Positions 9,946 to 18,157 of a stretch of DNA of 64,000 bases are shown piece by piece. The notes under the pieces were generated by a model. That model did not search any database, was not told the DNA's origin, and saw only the letters and a list, made by a program, of their open reading frames with translations. The position numbers and the translations under genes are program-made. How positions within the stretch are numbered: the first letter of the stretch is position 1; each line of letters opens with the position of its first letter. This DNA comes from Enterococcus moraviensis ATCC BAA-383. Its GTDB lineage: Bacteria; Bacillota; Bacilli; Lactobacillales; Enterococcaceae. The stretch covers positions 248,001 to 312,000 of the forward strand of contig NZ_ASWB01000003.1 of NCBI RefSeq assembly GCF_000407445.1. Direction: 5' to 3'.

Positions 9946-10893
9946 TTAGAATAATGCCGAATCATTGTCAAAGCGACGTACGATCCCGTTTGTAACCATT
10001 AACAAAACAAACCCGACTGTTGACTGATATAAACCAGCCGCAGCAGTCATCCCAATATCACCTGTAGCGGTCAAGCCATTAAAGATATATGTATCCAAAA
10101 CAGACGTAACCTGGTACAAGGAACCAGAATTTCTTGGAACATTATAGAACAAACCGAAATCCGCTCTAAAAATATTCCCTACAGCTAAAATCGTCATGAT
10201 CGTCATCAATGGTAATAATTGAGGGATCGTGACATTCTTGATTTGCTGCCACTTGCTTGCGCCATCTACCATTGCAGCCTCATAATAAGTTGGATCGATT
10301 CCCATAACAGAGGCAAAATAAATGATACTATTATAGCCAATCCCTTTCCACGTTCCGATAAAGACTAAGATAAACGGCCAAAATTTCGGCTCACTATACC
10401 AATTAATCGGCGTTCCTCCACGACTTGAAATCCACTGATTGAAAATCCCTTTGTCTGGGCTTAAAAAGGCATACACAAAATACCCAATAATAACCCAAGA
10501 TAAAAAGTACGGCAAAAGAGACATCGTTTGATAAACTTTTACCAAACGCTTATTCCGTAGTTCACTCATTACGATTGCAAAAAATACAGAAATGACAAGG
10601 TTTAAAGTAATAAAGGTCACGTTGTACAACACTGTATTTTTCGTAATCAAAAAGGCATCATTAGAAGAAAACAAAAACTTGAAATTCTCTAAACCAACCC
10701 AAGGACTTTCTTTCAAACTAGCGATAAATCCATCTGGCGAAATATGAAAATCTTTAAACGCTACAACATTAGTCAATACTGGAATATAAAAGAAAAAAAT
10801 CATCCATAGCATTGCTGGAATCGCCATTAAAATCAATGCCTTATACCGCCAAACATTTGTAAAGAAAAGTGAGCTCTTAGACTTCTTCTTCAC
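9946..10893 (-). CDS. lplB: ABC sugar importer permease, LplB-type
   Basis: Permease of about 315 residues with six predicted helices and the conserved loop YYEAAMVDGASKWQQIKNVT. A longer frame opens at 10914, but GTG at 10893 is preceded by AAAGGAG at an ideal 8-nt spacing, so I chose that start. First gene of the importer operon, directly downstream of the cre site. Confidence 0.85.
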   Translation of the reverse strand: MKKKSKSSLFFTNVWRYKALILMAIPAMLWMIFFFYIPVLTNVVAFKDFHISPDGFIASLKESPWVGLENFKFLFSSNDAFLITKNTVLYNVTFITLNLVISVFFAIVMSELRNKRLVKVYQTMSLLPYFLSWVIIGYFVYAFLSPDKGIFNQWISSRGGTPINWYSEPKFWPFILVFIGTWKGIGYNSIIYFASVMGIDPTYYEAAMVDGASKWQQIKNVTIPQLLPLMTIMTILAVGNIFRADFGLFYNVPRNSGSLYQVTSVLDTYIFNGLTATGDIGMTAAAGLYQSTVGFVLLMVTNGIVRRFDNDSALF

Positions 10894-10930
10894 TTCCCCA
10901 ACTCCTTTCATCAAATTGTCTATAATAGAA

Positions 10931-10945
10931 TTGTAGCGCTTTCAA
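10931..10945 (-). promoter_or_regulatory. cre site upstream of the sugar importer operon
   Basis: On the minus strand TTGAAAGCGCTACAA fits the CcpA consensus WTGNAANCGNWNNCW completely. It lies about 40 bp before the lplB start, where CcpA binding would block initiation. This predicts glucose repression of the operon. Confidence 0.75.
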
Positions 10946-11079
10946 AACAAAATAAGAATAAACAAAATATAGATATTCTTATACAAAATATAGATGTTGT
11001 GAAAAACAAGCAGATGAATTTGTTACCCTCTAGTTAAGGAAATATTGATGGTCCCCCCACATATTAACTAATAAAAAAA

Positions 11080-11118
11080 TAGACACCCGTTGAAGCGTTA
11101 CTGCTTACGAGTGTCTAT
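11080..11118 (-). terminator. Terminator after rsmC-like gene
   Basis: An imperfect inverted repeat, TAGACACxCGT with ACGAGTGTCTA, lies 17 bp past the stop of the methyltransferase gene. On the minus strand it is followed by a run of T residues. Confidence 0.65.
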
Positions 11119-11134
11119 TTACCTAATAATATCA

Positions 11135-11740
11135 CTATGCTTCTTTTATACTTTTCAAAATATAATAGCCTTTGTCTTTTGTCACGATTTCTACATTGCC
11201 AAAGACTTCAGCCATTTTTTTCTCAGCACTTGGCGCACCTTGTTTCTTTTGAATCACGACAGTCAACGTTCCGCCGACAACTAGTCTAGGATGTGCGTCA
11301 CTTAAAATTTCATGCACCACTTTTTTCCCAGCTCGGATTGGTGGATTGCTAATGATTGCTGCATATTGCTGTTCGTGGGTATCAGCGTAGATATTTGATG
11401 TATGGATATCAACATTTTCAACATGATTTTTCTTCGCATTTTCTTGTGCTAAAGCGACTGCTCGCTGATTGACATCGATCATTTCTACCGTTCTGCCACT
11501 AAATGAAGCCAATGTTAAACCGATTGGGCCATAACCGCAGCCGACATCCAGCAACTTACCTTCTGGAAGATCTTCCCACTCAAAAGCATCAATCAACACA
11601 CGGGAACCAAAGTCCACCGTATTACGAGAAAACACTCCACTATCGGTTAAAAACTGAAACTTTTTCCCTCTTAATTCAAACGACCACTGCTCTAAATCAT
11701 GAGCTAGATCTGGATTTTCTGTATAATAATGATTATTCAT
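11135..11740 (-). CDS. rsmC: Class I SAM methyltransferase, RsmC/YbxB-like
   Basis: Protein of 201 residues with SAM-binding motif LLDVGCGYGPIGLTLASF and the substrate motif SNPPIRAGK characteristic of RsmC-type N2-guanine rRNA methyltransferases. It is about the length of the single-domain Gram-positive version. The predicted substrate is 16S rRNA guanine 1207. It follows the SGNH hydrolase by 10 bp on the same strand. Confidence 0.8.
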   Translation of the reverse strand: MNNHYYTENPDLAHDLEQWSFELRGKKFQFLTDSGVFSRNTVDFGSRVLIDAFEWEDLPEGKLLDVGCGYGPIGLTLASFSGRTVEMIDVNQRAVALAQENAKKNHVENVDIHTSNIYADTHEQQYAAIISNPPIRAGKKVVHEILSDAHPRLVVGGTLTVVIQKKQGAPSAEKKMAEVFGNVEIVTKDKGYYILKSIKEA

Positions 11741-11750
11741 TTTCTTCTTC

Positions 11751-12341
11751 CTAACTATTTTCTTTTGTCATCAGTCTACCTTTTATTTCGCGAACAATCA
11801 AGGCAGCGAGTAAGTCATAACCCGTTTTAGAAAAATGGAGTCCGTCTGCTTGTAAAAATTCATCTGTGCCAGGGTAAACCACCATTGCTTTGTATAAATC
11901 GATGACAGGAATCTCATATTTAGCACCGATCACTTTTACTCGTTCGACATATTCACGAATCCGATCATCAGCACGTGTTGGTTTTCTAGCGCAATCTACA
12001 TAAGGCGGTGTGAGTAAAATCACTTTTTCTTTGCCGATTTTAGTAATCATTGTTTCGATGTTTTCTGCGTATTTTTCTAACGGCACTAGATTGTCGCTAT
12101 TCGTATCATTCGCGCCGAAAAAGATCGTTACGATATCCGCTTGTTCAGCTACAACTTCTTTGTCCAAACGGTTCATTGCAGCTTGCGTGGTATCTCCCGG
12201 CATGCCAGCATTTACGATTATCACCTCTTCATAATTTTGAGCTGCTAGATCTTCTGTAATCAAGTTTTGTAAAATAGGCGTGATGGCTTCTTCGCCGTAT
12301 CCTGCTGTGATACTATCTCCAAATAAAACAATTTTTTTCAT
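11751..12341 (-). CDS. SGNH/GDSL-type esterase
   Basis: Hydrolase of 196 residues. Block I carries the nucleophile Ser in FGDSITAGYGE at residues 7-17, Gly is in NAGMPGD, Asn is in FGANDTN, and the catalytic Asp-His pair is in QADGLHFSKTGY near residue 165. No signal peptide, so it is cytoplasmic. The natural ester substrate is unknown. Confidence 0.88.
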   Translation of the reverse strand: MKKIVLFGDSITAGYGEEAITPILQNLITEDLAAQNYEEVIIVNAGMPGDTTQAAMNRLDKEVVAEQADIVTIFFGANDTNSDNLVPLEKYAENIETMITKIGKEKVILLTPPYVDCARKPTRADDRIREYVERVKVIGAKYEIPVIDLYKAMVVYPGTDEFLQADGLHFSKTGYDLLAALIVREIKGRLMTKENS

Positions 12342-12579
12342 TACGTATTTTCCTTTCTCAACTCGTTTTCTTTATTTATCATACCATTGAAAAGGCTGTT
12401 TTGCCGAGGCAAAGAATTATTTTAGCAGTAAAAATAAAACCGCCCCTCCTCCTATCCAATCATAGGATTCAAATTTAACTAATATACTTAAAAAATGACT
12501 AATTGTCATAATCATATTGAATCAGTAATTCTTCCGTTATACAATAAAGTAAAATGAAATAAGATAGGAAAACTTACAT

Positions 12580-13665
12580 ATGAATAAAAGAAGAATACTC
12601 GGTCTGGCCTCGCTTTTGTTTTTAATTGCGCTTGGCGGATGCCAAAAGACAACTGCACTAAAAACAGAAGAGTACGATCTAGCTATTATTGATTCAAAAA
12701 ACATCACAACCTTTCTTGAAAAAGATGATAAACTAGAAAAAGTGGAGCAACTTAAACGAGCAGATGGAAATCTAAATTTTTGGCGCAATAATTTTTGGGA
12801 AATGAATAATCATTACTACACAAAAACCTCTGAAAATCCCAAACTTGACGTTTCCTTAGCAAAAATTGGTCGTGACTTAGCCATTGATCTTGTCAAAGCA
12901 GAAGGAAATGATGCCTATACTTCAAATGTAGACGGAGAATTTTTTTATACTACCGCCTGTTTTAGTGATCGAACAGAATTTTATAAATATGATAAGAACT
13001 TGAAACTACAGTTGAAAAAGGAACTCCGCAAAAAAGAAAGTATCCTAACCAATCAATTGATCCCTCTAGGTGAGTATCTCTATGTTTTATGTGGCTATAC
13101 TAACCCTGATGACGGATCAAGTAAAAATATGTTGGTGAAAATGACAAAGGAATTTGAAGTGATCGAAGAAACAGACTTAGGTGATGAAACAAGTGCATAT
13201 ATGAGAATGGTTCATTTTCAAAATAAACTGTATATTACAGAAGCCAATGCTGGCATGGGGGCAACTGGTGAACCTGGAGAAGCAAATCGTGTACTTGTAT
13301 ATGATCTAGCAACAAAAAATAAAGCGTATCTCACTTTGACTTATCCTTATCCGATGGAAATATATGTAGACGAGCCAAACAAAAACCTAATCATTCGTCA
13401 CTATGAGCTATATGTAAAAAGCTATACATGGACCGTTTATAACCTGAAAGACCAATCAGAATCGTTCATTCACTTTCCTGAATATGAAAAATTAGAACAA
13501 GAAAAACATATAAATCCTCCATTTTTCACTCAGGATAGTGGTTATTACTATTTTATGTTCGATGACCAACTCACCAAATATGATCCTAAAACGAATACAC
13601 CTATCAAACTAGACTTGTCAGGTTATGACTTTGAAGATACAAGTGCTTTGATTATGAATAAATAA
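12580..13665 (+). CDS. Predicted lipoprotein of unknown function
   Basis: Protein of 361 residues beginning with a lipoprotein signal, MNKRRILGLASLLFLIALGG, then Cys 21. The rest lacks a motif I recognise; short alternating strands such as RVLVYDLATKNKAYLTL and WTVYNLKDQSESF suggest a beta-propeller-like repeat fold. Single gene, followed by a terminator. Confidence 0.8.
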   Translation: MNKRRILGLASLLFLIALGGCQKTTALKTEEYDLAIIDSKNITTFLEKDDKLEKVEQLKRADGNLNFWRNNFWEMNNHYYTKTSENPKLDVSLAKIGRDLAIDLVKAEGNDAYTSNVDGEFFYTTACFSDRTEFYKYDKNLKLQLKKELRKKESILTNQLIPLGEYLYVLCGYTNPDDGSSKNMLVKMTKEFEVIEETDLGDETSAYMRMVHFQNKLYITEANAGMGATGEPGEANRVLVYDLATKNKAYLTLTYPYPMEIYVDEPNKNLIIRHYELYVKSYTWTVYNLKDQSESFIHFPEYEKLEQEKHINPPFFTQDSGYYYFMFDDQLTKYDPKTNTPIKLDLSGYDFEDTSALIMNK

Positions 13666-13676
13666 GAATACACAAT

Positions 13677-13714
13677 AAAACTCTACTTTAACCACTCAGT
13701 AGGGTTTTGTTGTT
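13677..13714 (+). terminator. Terminator after the lipoprotein gene
   Basis: Near-perfect stem AAAACTCTAC/GTAGGGTTTT with a T-rich tail, starting 12 bp after the stop codon. Confidence 0.75.
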
Positions 13715-13771
13715 TTATGAAAGATGCTATAATAAGCACAGAAATAAATGTTGGCTTTGGTGGAGGAACCG

Positions 13772-14695
13772 ATGGACGATAAAATGAATTATTACCCCAT
13801 TTCACGGAAGGAATGGCAGGGCTTCTATCATAACGGCAAAGCGCCGCTGACAGAAGAAGAATTAGAAGATATTAAAGGCTTCAATGATCAAATTTCATTG
13901 CAGGATGTGCAGGACATTTACGTGCCACTGACCCATCTGATTCATTTATATATGAAAGAATTTGAGTCTTTAACTGTTAGCAAAGGGCTATTTTTGCATG
14001 AATATGTACCTGTTCCGCCTTTTATCATCGGGATCGCTGGTAGTGTGGCTGTTGGAAAAAGTACCACCGCTCGCTTGTTGCAGCTGATTTTATCCAGAAC
14101 CTTTAAACGCCGCAATGTCCAACTGATTACGACGGATGGCTTTTTGTATCCGAATAAAGTATTGGCAGAAAAGGGCATTATGGATCGGAAAGGATTTCCA
14201 GAGAGCTATGACATGGAAAAGTTAATCGACTTTTTAAACCAAGTCAAAAATAGCCAAGAAGAAATCAAAGCACCACTTTATTCTCATAGTGTCTATGATA
14301 TTATTGAAGGCGAATATGAAGTGATCCAACAACCAGATATTCTGATCGTTGAAGGAATCAACACCTTGCAATTACCAGCCAATCAGCAGATTTACGTCAG
14401 CGACTTCTTTGACTTTTCAGTCTTTGTAGATGCAGAACCGAAGCTGATCGAAAAATGGTACCTTGAACGTTTTGGCGCCTTACTCGATACGGCCTTTCTT
14501 GATCCAGATAATTACTATTATCAATATGCGATCGGAAACCGTGACGATGCCTTTGCGATGGCTAAGGAAGTTTGGAAAACGGTGAATTTGAAAAACTTAG
14601 AGGAATATATCTTGCCAACTCGAGGCAGAGCGGATATTATACTTCATAAGACTGAAAATCATATTATTGATGAGATATTTATGCGTAAATACTAA
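13772..14695 (+). CDS. coaA: Pantothenate kinase, type I
   Basis: Catalyses the first step of coenzyme A synthesis. The protein has 307 residues with P-loop GIAGSVAVGKSTTARLL near residue 95, LITTDGFLYPN, and LIVEGINTLQ, all typical of the prokaryotic type I enzyme. The start at 13772 is supported by GGAGG five bases upstream; the frame extends further but without a binding site. Confidence 0.93.
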   Translation: MDDKMNYYPISRKEWQGFYHNGKAPLTEEELEDIKGFNDQISLQDVQDIYVPLTHLIHLYMKEFESLTVSKGLFLHEYVPVPPFIIGIAGSVAVGKSTTARLLQLILSRTFKRRNVQLITTDGFLYPNKVLAEKGIMDRKGFPESYDMEKLIDFLNQVKNSQEEIKAPLYSHSVYDIIEGEYEVIQQPDILIVEGINTLQLPANQQIYVSDFFDFSVFVDAEPKLIEKWYLERFGALLDTAFLDPDNYYYQYAIGNRDDAFAMAKEVWKTVNLKNLEEYILPTRGRADIILHKTENHIIDEIFMRKY

Positions 14696-14696
14696 G

Positions 14697-14859
14697 AAAA
14701 GCGGAATGAAGCGTTTAATCCGCATGAAGATTGTCTATTTTCCTTGTGGATTGCTTCATGGAGCTAGATCTCAAAGCAACACTCAATTTGATTCTAAAAA
14801 GGTCAAAAATTCTTTTTGACCTTTTATTAGATAAATCTAAATGGATAGGGGTAATAAAT
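14697..14859 (+). promoter_or_regulatory. Structured guaA leader with intrinsic terminator
   Basis: The space between coaA and guaA holds three potential hairpins. GCGGA/TCCGC lies at about 14701-14723. CATGAAG near 14723 can pair with CTTCATG near 14755, while an earlier ATGAAGC near 14708 could compete for the same partner. A perfect 13-bp stem at 14797-14825 (AAAAGGTCAAAAA/TTTTTGACCTTTT) acts as a terminator about 35 bp before the guaA start. It may simply end coaA, but alternative pairing suggests attenuation of guaA. It does not match the purine riboswitch core. An ATG at 14723 opens a 31-codon frame ([17 protein letters not shown]...) without a clear binding site. Confidence 0.55.
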
Positions 14860-16416
14860 GTGACCAATGTTGCCGATTTGACAACTGTCGAAAAAATTAT
14901 TGTTTTAGACTTTGGTAGTCAATATAACCAATTGATTACTCGACGTATTCGTGAATTTGGCGTGTTCTCAGAGTTATTGAGCCACCGAATCACAGCGGAT
15001 GAAATCCGTGCCATGTCACCAAAGGGAATTATTTTCTCTGGTGGCCCAAATAGTGTTTATGATGAAAATGCGTTTAGTATCGATCCTGAAATTTATGAAT
15101 TAGGGATTCCAATTCTAGGGATTTGTTACGGTATGCAACTGATGATGCATAATCTAGGCGGAAAAGTCGAGCCTGCTGGCAACCGTGAATATGGTAAGTC
15201 AGAGCTATCACTTTTGATTCCTGATTCACCTATTTTTAAAGGAACACCTGAAAAACAAATCGCTTGGATGAGTCATGGTGACCTTGTCGCTGCCATCCCT
15301 GATAGCTTTGAAACGGTGGCAACTAGTGCAGATTGTCCGTTTGCAGCAGTTCAAAATACAGACCGCAACCTTTACGGTGTGCAATTCCATCCAGAAGTAC
15401 GTCATTCTGAATATGGTAACGACTTATTACGTCACTTTACGTTTGATATTTGTCATTGCGAAGGCGACTGGACAATGGGCAACTTCATCGAAATGGAAAT
15501 CAACAAAATCCGCGAACAAGTTGGCGATAAAAAAGTCCTTCTTGGCCTTTCTGGCGGTGTGGATTCAAGCGTTGTTGGTGTGCTTTTACAAAAAGCCATC
15601 GGCGATCAATTGACTTGTATCTTTGTAGATCATGGTTTATTGCGCAAAGGTGAAGCAGAACAAGTAATGGATAGTTTAGGCGGAAAATTCGGCTTAAACA
15701 TTATTAAAGTAGATGCAAAAGAACGTTTCTTAGATAAATTAGCTGGCGTTTCTGATCCAGAGAAAAAACGTAAAATCATTGGGAATGAATTCGTTTATCT
15801 TTTCGATGATGAAGCGACAAAACTTGATGGCATCGACTTCCTAGCACAAGGTACCCTTTATACAGATATCGTAGAAAGCGGAACTGAAACGGCGCAAACG
15901 ATCAAATCTCACCATAACGTGGGCGGATTGCCTGAAGATATGCAATTTGAATTGATTGAACCGTTGAATACTTTATTTAAAGATGAAGTTCGTGCCTTAG
16001 GAATCGAATTAGGCATGCCAGAAGCACTTGTTTGGCGCCAACCATTCCCTGGTCCTGGTTTAGGGATTCGTGTGCTTGGTGAAATTACCGAAGAAAAATT
16101 AGAAATCGTGCGTGATTCTGATGCGATTTTACGTGAAGAAATTGCCAATGCTGGTTTAGATCGTGATATTTGGCAGTACTTTACTGTGTTACCTGGCATC
16201 CGTAGTGTTGGTGTAATGGGTGATGGCCGTACGTATGATTATACGGTGGGCATTCGTGCAGTGACTTCGATTGATGGGATGACGGCTGACTTTGCTCGAA
16301 TTCCTTGGGATGTGTTGCAGAAGATTTCTGTGAGGATCGTGAATGAAGTGGATCATGTGAATCGGATTGTTTATGATATTACGAGTAAGCCACCTGCTAC
16401 TGTTGAGTGGGAATAA
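14860..16416 (+). CDS. guaA: GMP synthase (glutamine-hydrolysing)
   Basis: Converts XMP to GMP. The protein has 518 residues: an N-terminal glutamine amidotransferase with the nucleophile Cys in GICYGMQLM and His/Glu in [11 protein letters not shown], an ATP pyrophosphatase P-loop [16 protein letters not shown] near residue 230, and a C-terminal dimerisation domain ending KPPATVEWE. The GTG start at 14860 gives the usual N-terminus ([20 protein letters not shown]); the longer frame upstream crosses the leader terminator. Its 3' end appears to be an insertion point for the accessory island. Confidence 0.96.
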   Translation: MTNVADLTTVEKIIVLDFGSQYNQLITRRIREFGVFSELLSHRITADEIRAMSPKGIIFSGGPNSVYDENAFSIDPEIYELGIPILGICYGMQLMMHNLGGKVEPAGNREYGKSELSLLIPDSPIFKGTPEKQIAWMSHGDLVAAIPDSFETVATSADCPFAAVQNTDRNLYGVQFHPEVRHSEYGNDLLRHFTFDICHCEGDWTMGNFIEMEINKIREQVGDKKVLLGLSGGVDSSVVGVLLQKAIGDQLTCIFVDHGLLRKGEAEQVMDSLGGKFGLNIIKVDAKERFLDKLAGVSDPEKKRKIIGNEFVYLFDDEATKLDGIDFLAQGTLYTDIVESGTETAQTIKSHHNVGGLPEDMQFELIEPLNTLFKDEVRALGIELGMPEALVWRQPFPGPGLGIRVLGEITEEKLEIVRDSDAILREEIANAGLDRDIWQYFTVLPGIRSVGVMGDGRTYDYTVGIRAVTSIDGMTADFARIPWDVLQKISVRIVNEVDHVNRIVYDITSKPPATVEWE

Positions 16417-16420
16417 TTAA
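16405..16420 (+). repeat. guaA 3'-end repeat, possible attachment site (left copy)
   Basis: GAGTGGGAATAATTAA spans the last guaA codons and stop. A 15-of-16 match, GAGTGGGAATATTTAA, occurs at 31151-31166 and, like this one, is followed by a hairpin and then similar flanking sequence. The 3' end of guaA is a known integration site for genomic islands, so these could be left and right attachment sites. No integrase gene is visible between them. Confidence 0.5.
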
Positions 16421-16421
16421 T

Positions 16422-16470
16422 AGAACCGTACAACTCTTTTACTATAGAGAGTTATACGGTTCTTATTTTT
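16422..16470 (+). terminator. guaA terminator
   Basis: AGAACCGTA and TACGGTTCT, with an inner AACTC/GAGTT pairing, form a long hairpin followed by TTATTTTT directly after the guaA stop. Confidence 0.88.
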
Positions 16471-17020
16471 GCCACAACCAATAAATCATAAAATAGTAAA
16501 TGATGTATCTGATTTAATGATTTACTATTTTACGAGCTACTTACATTGTCATCTTATTCTTTTTACTATTTTGATAAACACATTACTGAAAAAAAAGAAA
16601 CAATAGAATAAGTATTGAGACTACTCTATATATCCATTTTACAAATAACTTGCCAACTTTTCTTCAGCATCCTAAAGCAAGAATTGTATCACGAAAAAGT
16701 CTACCAAAGTCAAGTTAAGACAAGCGATTGAGAACTACATTTATTAGTATAAACATCACCAGATCAAAGAAAAACTTAACTGAAAAAGTCCATTAGAGTT
16801 TCGACAATTCAACCAAAAAACTGCATAAAAAATAGAGTGGAAAATCCACTCTATAAAAGTCTTACTTTTTGGAATCACTATAGCCACTACATTTTTGCCA
16901 GCCTTTTTATTTTAAATTACTTTTCTACAAGGGATTTTATACTCAAGAATATATTTTTCTGATTCCAAAATCAAATACGCAGAATTTAAATCTGGATAAG
17001 TGTTTAATATTTAGAATAGC
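16471..17020. other. Non-coding stretch between guaA and the restriction locus
   Basis: AT-rich sequence without a supportable gene. It contains an inverted repeat near 16494-16533 (AAAATAGTAAAT/ATTTACTATTTT) and a terminator-like hairpin at 16824-16855. The beginning, up to about 16500, resembles the sequence after the second guaA-end-like repeat at 31.2 kb. Confidence 0.6.
16824..16855 (-). terminator. Terminator downstream of the restriction-modification genes
   Basis: ATAGAGTGGA/TCCACTCTAT forms a 10-bp stem with an AAAA/TTTT loop and six T residues after it on the minus strand. It likely ends the RM-S transcript. Confidence 0.75.
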
Positions 17021-18157
17021 TTAATACGTGACAGAATTTCGTGAAATTAAGGAAGAAGCCTCTTTGATTTTATTTTTATAATCATTAAGCAACTCATATT
17101 GTTCCGATATTTTTTGTTGTGCAATTACATCTAACTTACCGTATTTATCTACGGGAATATTAATTTTTAGAGATAAAATTGCACTTTTTAATAGACTTTT
17201 ATGTTTCTGACCTTTTGAAATTTTTGATAACTCAATTTCAATACTATACTTAATAAAGCCTAAATCAATAAGATTTTCATATTCGCTTTTCAAATAAATT
17301 ATGCAATTATTTTGAGATAAGCTAAACTTACCAGAAACAATTGTAGTTCTTCCTGTGTTTCCTACAGTAACAATCCTTAAACAACCTTTTGGAAAATCAA
17401 AATCAAAAGAATTCATCATTCCTATAATTCCATTGTTATATATCTGTCCAGAATAGCATGGATAAATCCCTATATTTTTAGGATTATTAAGATATGTTTT
17501 TGTATATTTACTTGCATTTTTCCCCTTAGAAAAACAAAAAATTTCATCTATTGACATAGAGACGTAGTTAAAATTCTTAACCAATTCAACGGAATTATTT
17601 TCTAGTTTTAAAATATTACTCTCAATTTTCTTTTTATACTCTGAGATATTCTTAAATTTTGAAGCAATTTCTTTTTGTATATTTATATTAAATACGTTAT
17701 CTTCATCAGAAGGAATTGAAATAGTTAATTTTTTTATCGTCCCTAATGGTAGTTTGGTATACTCATTTTTCCCTTTTATCCCTTTACGACCTTTAATATG
17801 TTTTCGAAATAAAGGTTCTAAAATATACTTCAAATACAACAAATCTATTTTCCCTTCATATTTTCCTTTAAGAATAAGGGGTCTTACTTTTTCAGATAAA
17901 GAAAATTTATGCTTTCTATAAAAAACATATCCTGCAAAACCATCTATACTAACTGTAAGGCAATTCTCGAAATATTTAACATCAGATAAATTATCTTGAA
18001 CAAATCCATATGAAATCTCATCTTCTTTTTTTGACGCACCGTAAACTGGAATTTCACCAGGATGTTCATTTATAAACCTTTTTGTAAATTCGGATGAATT
18101 TGTAGAATAATTGAAATCAAACAATTCATTTAAAGAAATCACTTGTTTTTTAACCAT
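17021..18157 (-). CDS. Specificity subunit of a restriction-modification system (HsdS/BcgB-like)
   Basis: DNA target recognition subunit of 378 residues with two similar halves. Each half is a target recognition domain (ISLNELFDFNY... and MSIDEIFCFSKGK...) followed by a helical spacer (QKEIASKFKNISEYKKKIES; QQKISEQYELLNDYKNKIKE). This is the layout of HsdS-type subunits recognising a bipartite sequence. The start overlaps the end of the methylase gene by 19 bases. With the fused partner it resembles BcgB of type IIB enzymes. Confidence 0.88.
   Translation of the reverse strand: MVKKQVISLNELFDFNYSTNSSEFTKRFINEHPGEIPVYGASKKEDEISYGFVQDNLSDVKYFENCLTVSIDGFAGYVFYRKHKFSLSEKVRPLILKGKYEGKIDLLYLKYILEPLFRKHIKGRKGIKGKNEYTKLPLGTIKKLTISIPSDEDNVFNINIQKEIASKFKNISEYKKKIESNILKLENNSVELVKNFNYVSMSIDEIFCFSKGKNASKYTKTYLNNPKNIGIYPCYSGQIYNNGIIGMMNSFDFDFPKGCLRIVTVGNTGRTTIVSGKFSLSQNNCIIYLKSEYENLIDLGFIKYSIEIELSKISKGQKHKSLLKSAILSLKINIPVDKYGKLDVIAQQKISEQYELLNDYKNKIKEASSLISRNSVTY

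Noticed and set aside
14697-14859. Guanine or xanthine riboswitch before guaA
   Set aside because: The conserved junction sequences of the purine riboswitch are absent; only generic hairpins and a terminator can be supported.
14731-14859. Longer GuaA with 43 extra residues
   Set aside because: The extension crosses the leader terminator, and GuaA proteins normally begin near [18 protein letters not shown].
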